From NCBI RefSeq assembly GCF_011044155.1, contig NZ_CP049056.1, forward strand, positions 3,352,001 through 3,416,000: a stretch of DNA of 64,000 bases. Direction: 5' to 3'. Made by a program: the position numbers and the translations under genes. The stretch's first letter is position 1, and each line of letters opens with the position of its first letter. Source of the stretch: Pikeienuella piscinae (GTDB lineage: Bacteria > Pseudomonadota > Alphaproteobacteria > Rhodobacterales > Rhodobacteraceae). The notes under the pieces are model-generated. The model saw only the letters and a program-made list of their open reading frames with translations, made no database searches and was not told the DNA's origin. Shown piece after piece: positions 63,167-64,000 of this stretch.

Positions 63167-63508
63167 TTATGCGCGACGGCGCCGACGGGCGACGGGGCCG
63201 ACGGGCGCCGCGCCCCCCTCGGCGCGGGAAAGAAATTCACGCGCGGTGGAGATCATCGCGTCAAGCCGTTCAACCTCCGCCTCTGCATCTCGGGTCGGCA
63301 TCTCGTGGTTTTCTTCGAACGCGCAATGGCCGGTCAGGTCGTCGCGATATTCTGATATGAACTTGACGAGCGGGCCGAAGGCCTTCGTCACATGATCCTT
63401 GTGAACGAGTTCGCCCCGCATGAAGGCGCGGTAGAGAATATCCGGCCAGTGGTCTCCGGGCGCGAGCGCGGTATGGTCGAGTTCGGATTGGAAATCATTT
63501 GCAATCAT
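63167..63508 (-). CDS. Hypothetical protein
   Basis: A 113-residue protein, hydrophilic and helix-rich (MIANDFQSELDHTALAPGDH, then GELVHKDHVTKAFGPLVKFISEYRDDL and RDAEAEVERLDAMISTAREFLSRAE), ending in an Arg run. I do not recognise a family. Its amino-acid composition is protein-like, unlike the overlapping frames. The ATG lies 9 bases after the stop of a short hydrophobic frame on the same strand, so the two may once have formed an operon. Confidence 0.5.
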   Translation of the reverse strand: MIANDFQSELDHTALAPGDHWPDILYRAFMRGELVHKDHVTKAFGPLVKFISEYRDDLTGHCAFEENHEMPTRDAEAEVERLDAMISTAREFLSRAEGGAAPVGPVARRRRRA

Positions 63509-63517
63509 GGTGTGGCC

Positions 63518-63748
63518 TCAATGTTTCCATGCAGCAATCCTGATCTGGCCGGCGACCGCAACCGCGACCAAAGCTATAGATGCCGGCGTGGACAGCGACA
63601 GGACGACGCCTCCGATGGCGGCTCCGGGAGCCCGCGGATCGCGCCTTTCCGCGCGTCGAGCAGCTACATGCGCGTCCTCGCAAGCATTGAAAGCGCGCCC
63701 CCGCCGACCGGGTGGCCCGCGAGTCGCCCGAACGGCTAATCGCGGAGA
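63518..63748 (-). pseudogene. Membrane-protein gene remnant (DoxX-like C-terminus?) without a start codon
   Basis: An open stretch of 77 codons ends in a convincing hydrophobic segment (AAIGGVVLSLSTPASIALVAVAVAG, then QIRIAAWKH and stop) but has no ATG or GTG in frame. The GG...L..TP..ALVAV pattern resembles the last helices of DoxX-type proteins, though the match is weak. It is probably the 3' remnant of a broken gene. Confidence 0.25.
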
Positions 63749-63760
63749 TCATTCTCCGCG
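63741..63760. repeat. Perfect inverted repeat
   Basis: CGCGGAGA and TCTCCGCG around TCAT, with no T-tract on either side. It lies between gene remnants and could be a transcription stop or a recombination scar. Confidence 0.35.
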
Positions 63761-63900
63761 CCGTCTGACGCCGCCGCCGGCTTCCAGGGCGCAGGATGCT
63801 CATGTACGGCGTGGGTTCTCGCGGTATGCGCCTCCAGTGGAGCCGGTTGCCCTCGGCGACGGGGGTGATGCTCTCACCGTGAAGGAAAGCTGAAGGGGGG
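63749..63900. other. Non-coding stretch between gene remnants at the window end
   Basis: About 150 bases. I see no supported gene. The minus strand contains a compact structured-looking stretch (63825-63885, with GAGAGC and CGCCGAGGGCAA) that only partly recalls a glycine aptamer. I do not call it. Confidence 0.3.
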
Positions 63901-64000
63901 TCAGGCTTTCATTCGGCGGGCTCTCTTTGCGCGCCGCTTCAAGCGGCCTCTCTGAACCGCCAGATAGGCGAAGGCGGACAGGCGGCCGAATGCTGACTGA
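63901..64000 (-). CDS. C-terminal end of a basic protein (runs off window)
   Basis: The minus strand is open from the window edge to TGA at 63903-63901, ending LSAFAYLAVQRGRL and then a Lys/Arg-rich tail (KRRAKRARRMKA). The frame looks protein-like, but only 32 codons are visible, so neither the family nor the gene's existence can be confirmed. Confidence 0.35.
   Translation of the reverse strand, partial: QSAFGRLSAFAYLAVQRGRLKRRAKRARRMKA

Noticed and set aside
63825-63890. Glycine-riboswitch-like sequence on the minus strand (GAGAGC, then CGCCGAGGGCAA)
   Set aside because: The AAGG part of the core motif and the closing CUCAGGC are missing, and no glycine-related gene follows.

Overview
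The window is high-GC, densely coded DNA from an alphaproteobacterium, most likely a Rhodobacterales (Paracoccaceae/Roseobacter-type) chromosome. The evidence is gene order: sdhCDAB next to the ethylmalonyl-CoA pathway genes mch and mcl2, facing mdh-sucC-sucD-sucA-sucB-lpdA, plus rimP-nusA-ylxR-infB-rbfA-truB followed by rpsO-pnp. I see no rRNA, insertion sequence or CRISPR array, and only one tRNA.

Layout. 1-9886 is a catabolic block: an Ldh2-type dehydrogenase (cut by the window edge), a TAXI-type TRAP importer, a DUF1932 dehydrogenase, an IlvD/Edd-type sugar-acid dehydratase, and a single-chain biotin-dependent acyl-CoA carboxylase broken by one in-frame stop. 9898-13725 is a fatty-acyl module (TetR regulator, SDR, 3-hydroxyacyl-CoA dehydrogenase, MaoC hydratase). 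13951-20207 is a compact two-strand module: methyltransferase, MBOAT acyltransferase, membrane SGNH-like protein and VOC protein on the plus strand, meeting an acyl carrier protein and an FkbH-type protein on the minus strand. 20592-31617 is the translation and RNA-metabolism core, with a nucleotidyl cyclase inserted. 31740-33468 holds an SDR and a DMT exporter. 33478-51767 is central carbon metabolism (TCA cycle and ethylmalonyl-CoA pathway) as two divergent operons with several small passengers. 51771-55157 is thiBPQ under a TPP riboswitch. 55440-62562 is aroC, smc and small housekeeping genes. 62665-62739 is tRNA-Gly(GCC), followed by about 1.3 kb of poorly coding, gene-fragment-like DNA to the window end.

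How the parts work together. SdhCDAB, Mdh, SucCD, SucAB and Lpd make up most of the oxidative TCA cycle, and Mch and Mcl2 link it to glyoxylate-bypass-free acetyl-CoA assimilation. The most novel candidate system is 13951-20207. FkbH can load a glyceryl group from 1,3-bisphosphoglycerate onto an ACP, and an MBOAT plus an SGNH-fold membrane protein resemble the DltB/DltD transfer machinery. Together these suggest a Dlt-like pathway that moves an ACP-bound (possibly methylated) hydroxyacyl group across the membrane onto a surface glycan. This is inference.

Other notable points are the nonsense codon at the catalytic glutamate of the acyl-CoA carboxylase, a SucB whose E3-binding domain appears to lack its first half, a lone MNT-type nucleotidyltransferase in the suc-lpd operon, and hairpins directly before rimP, infB and rbfA. 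All promoters and terminators listed were found by eye.
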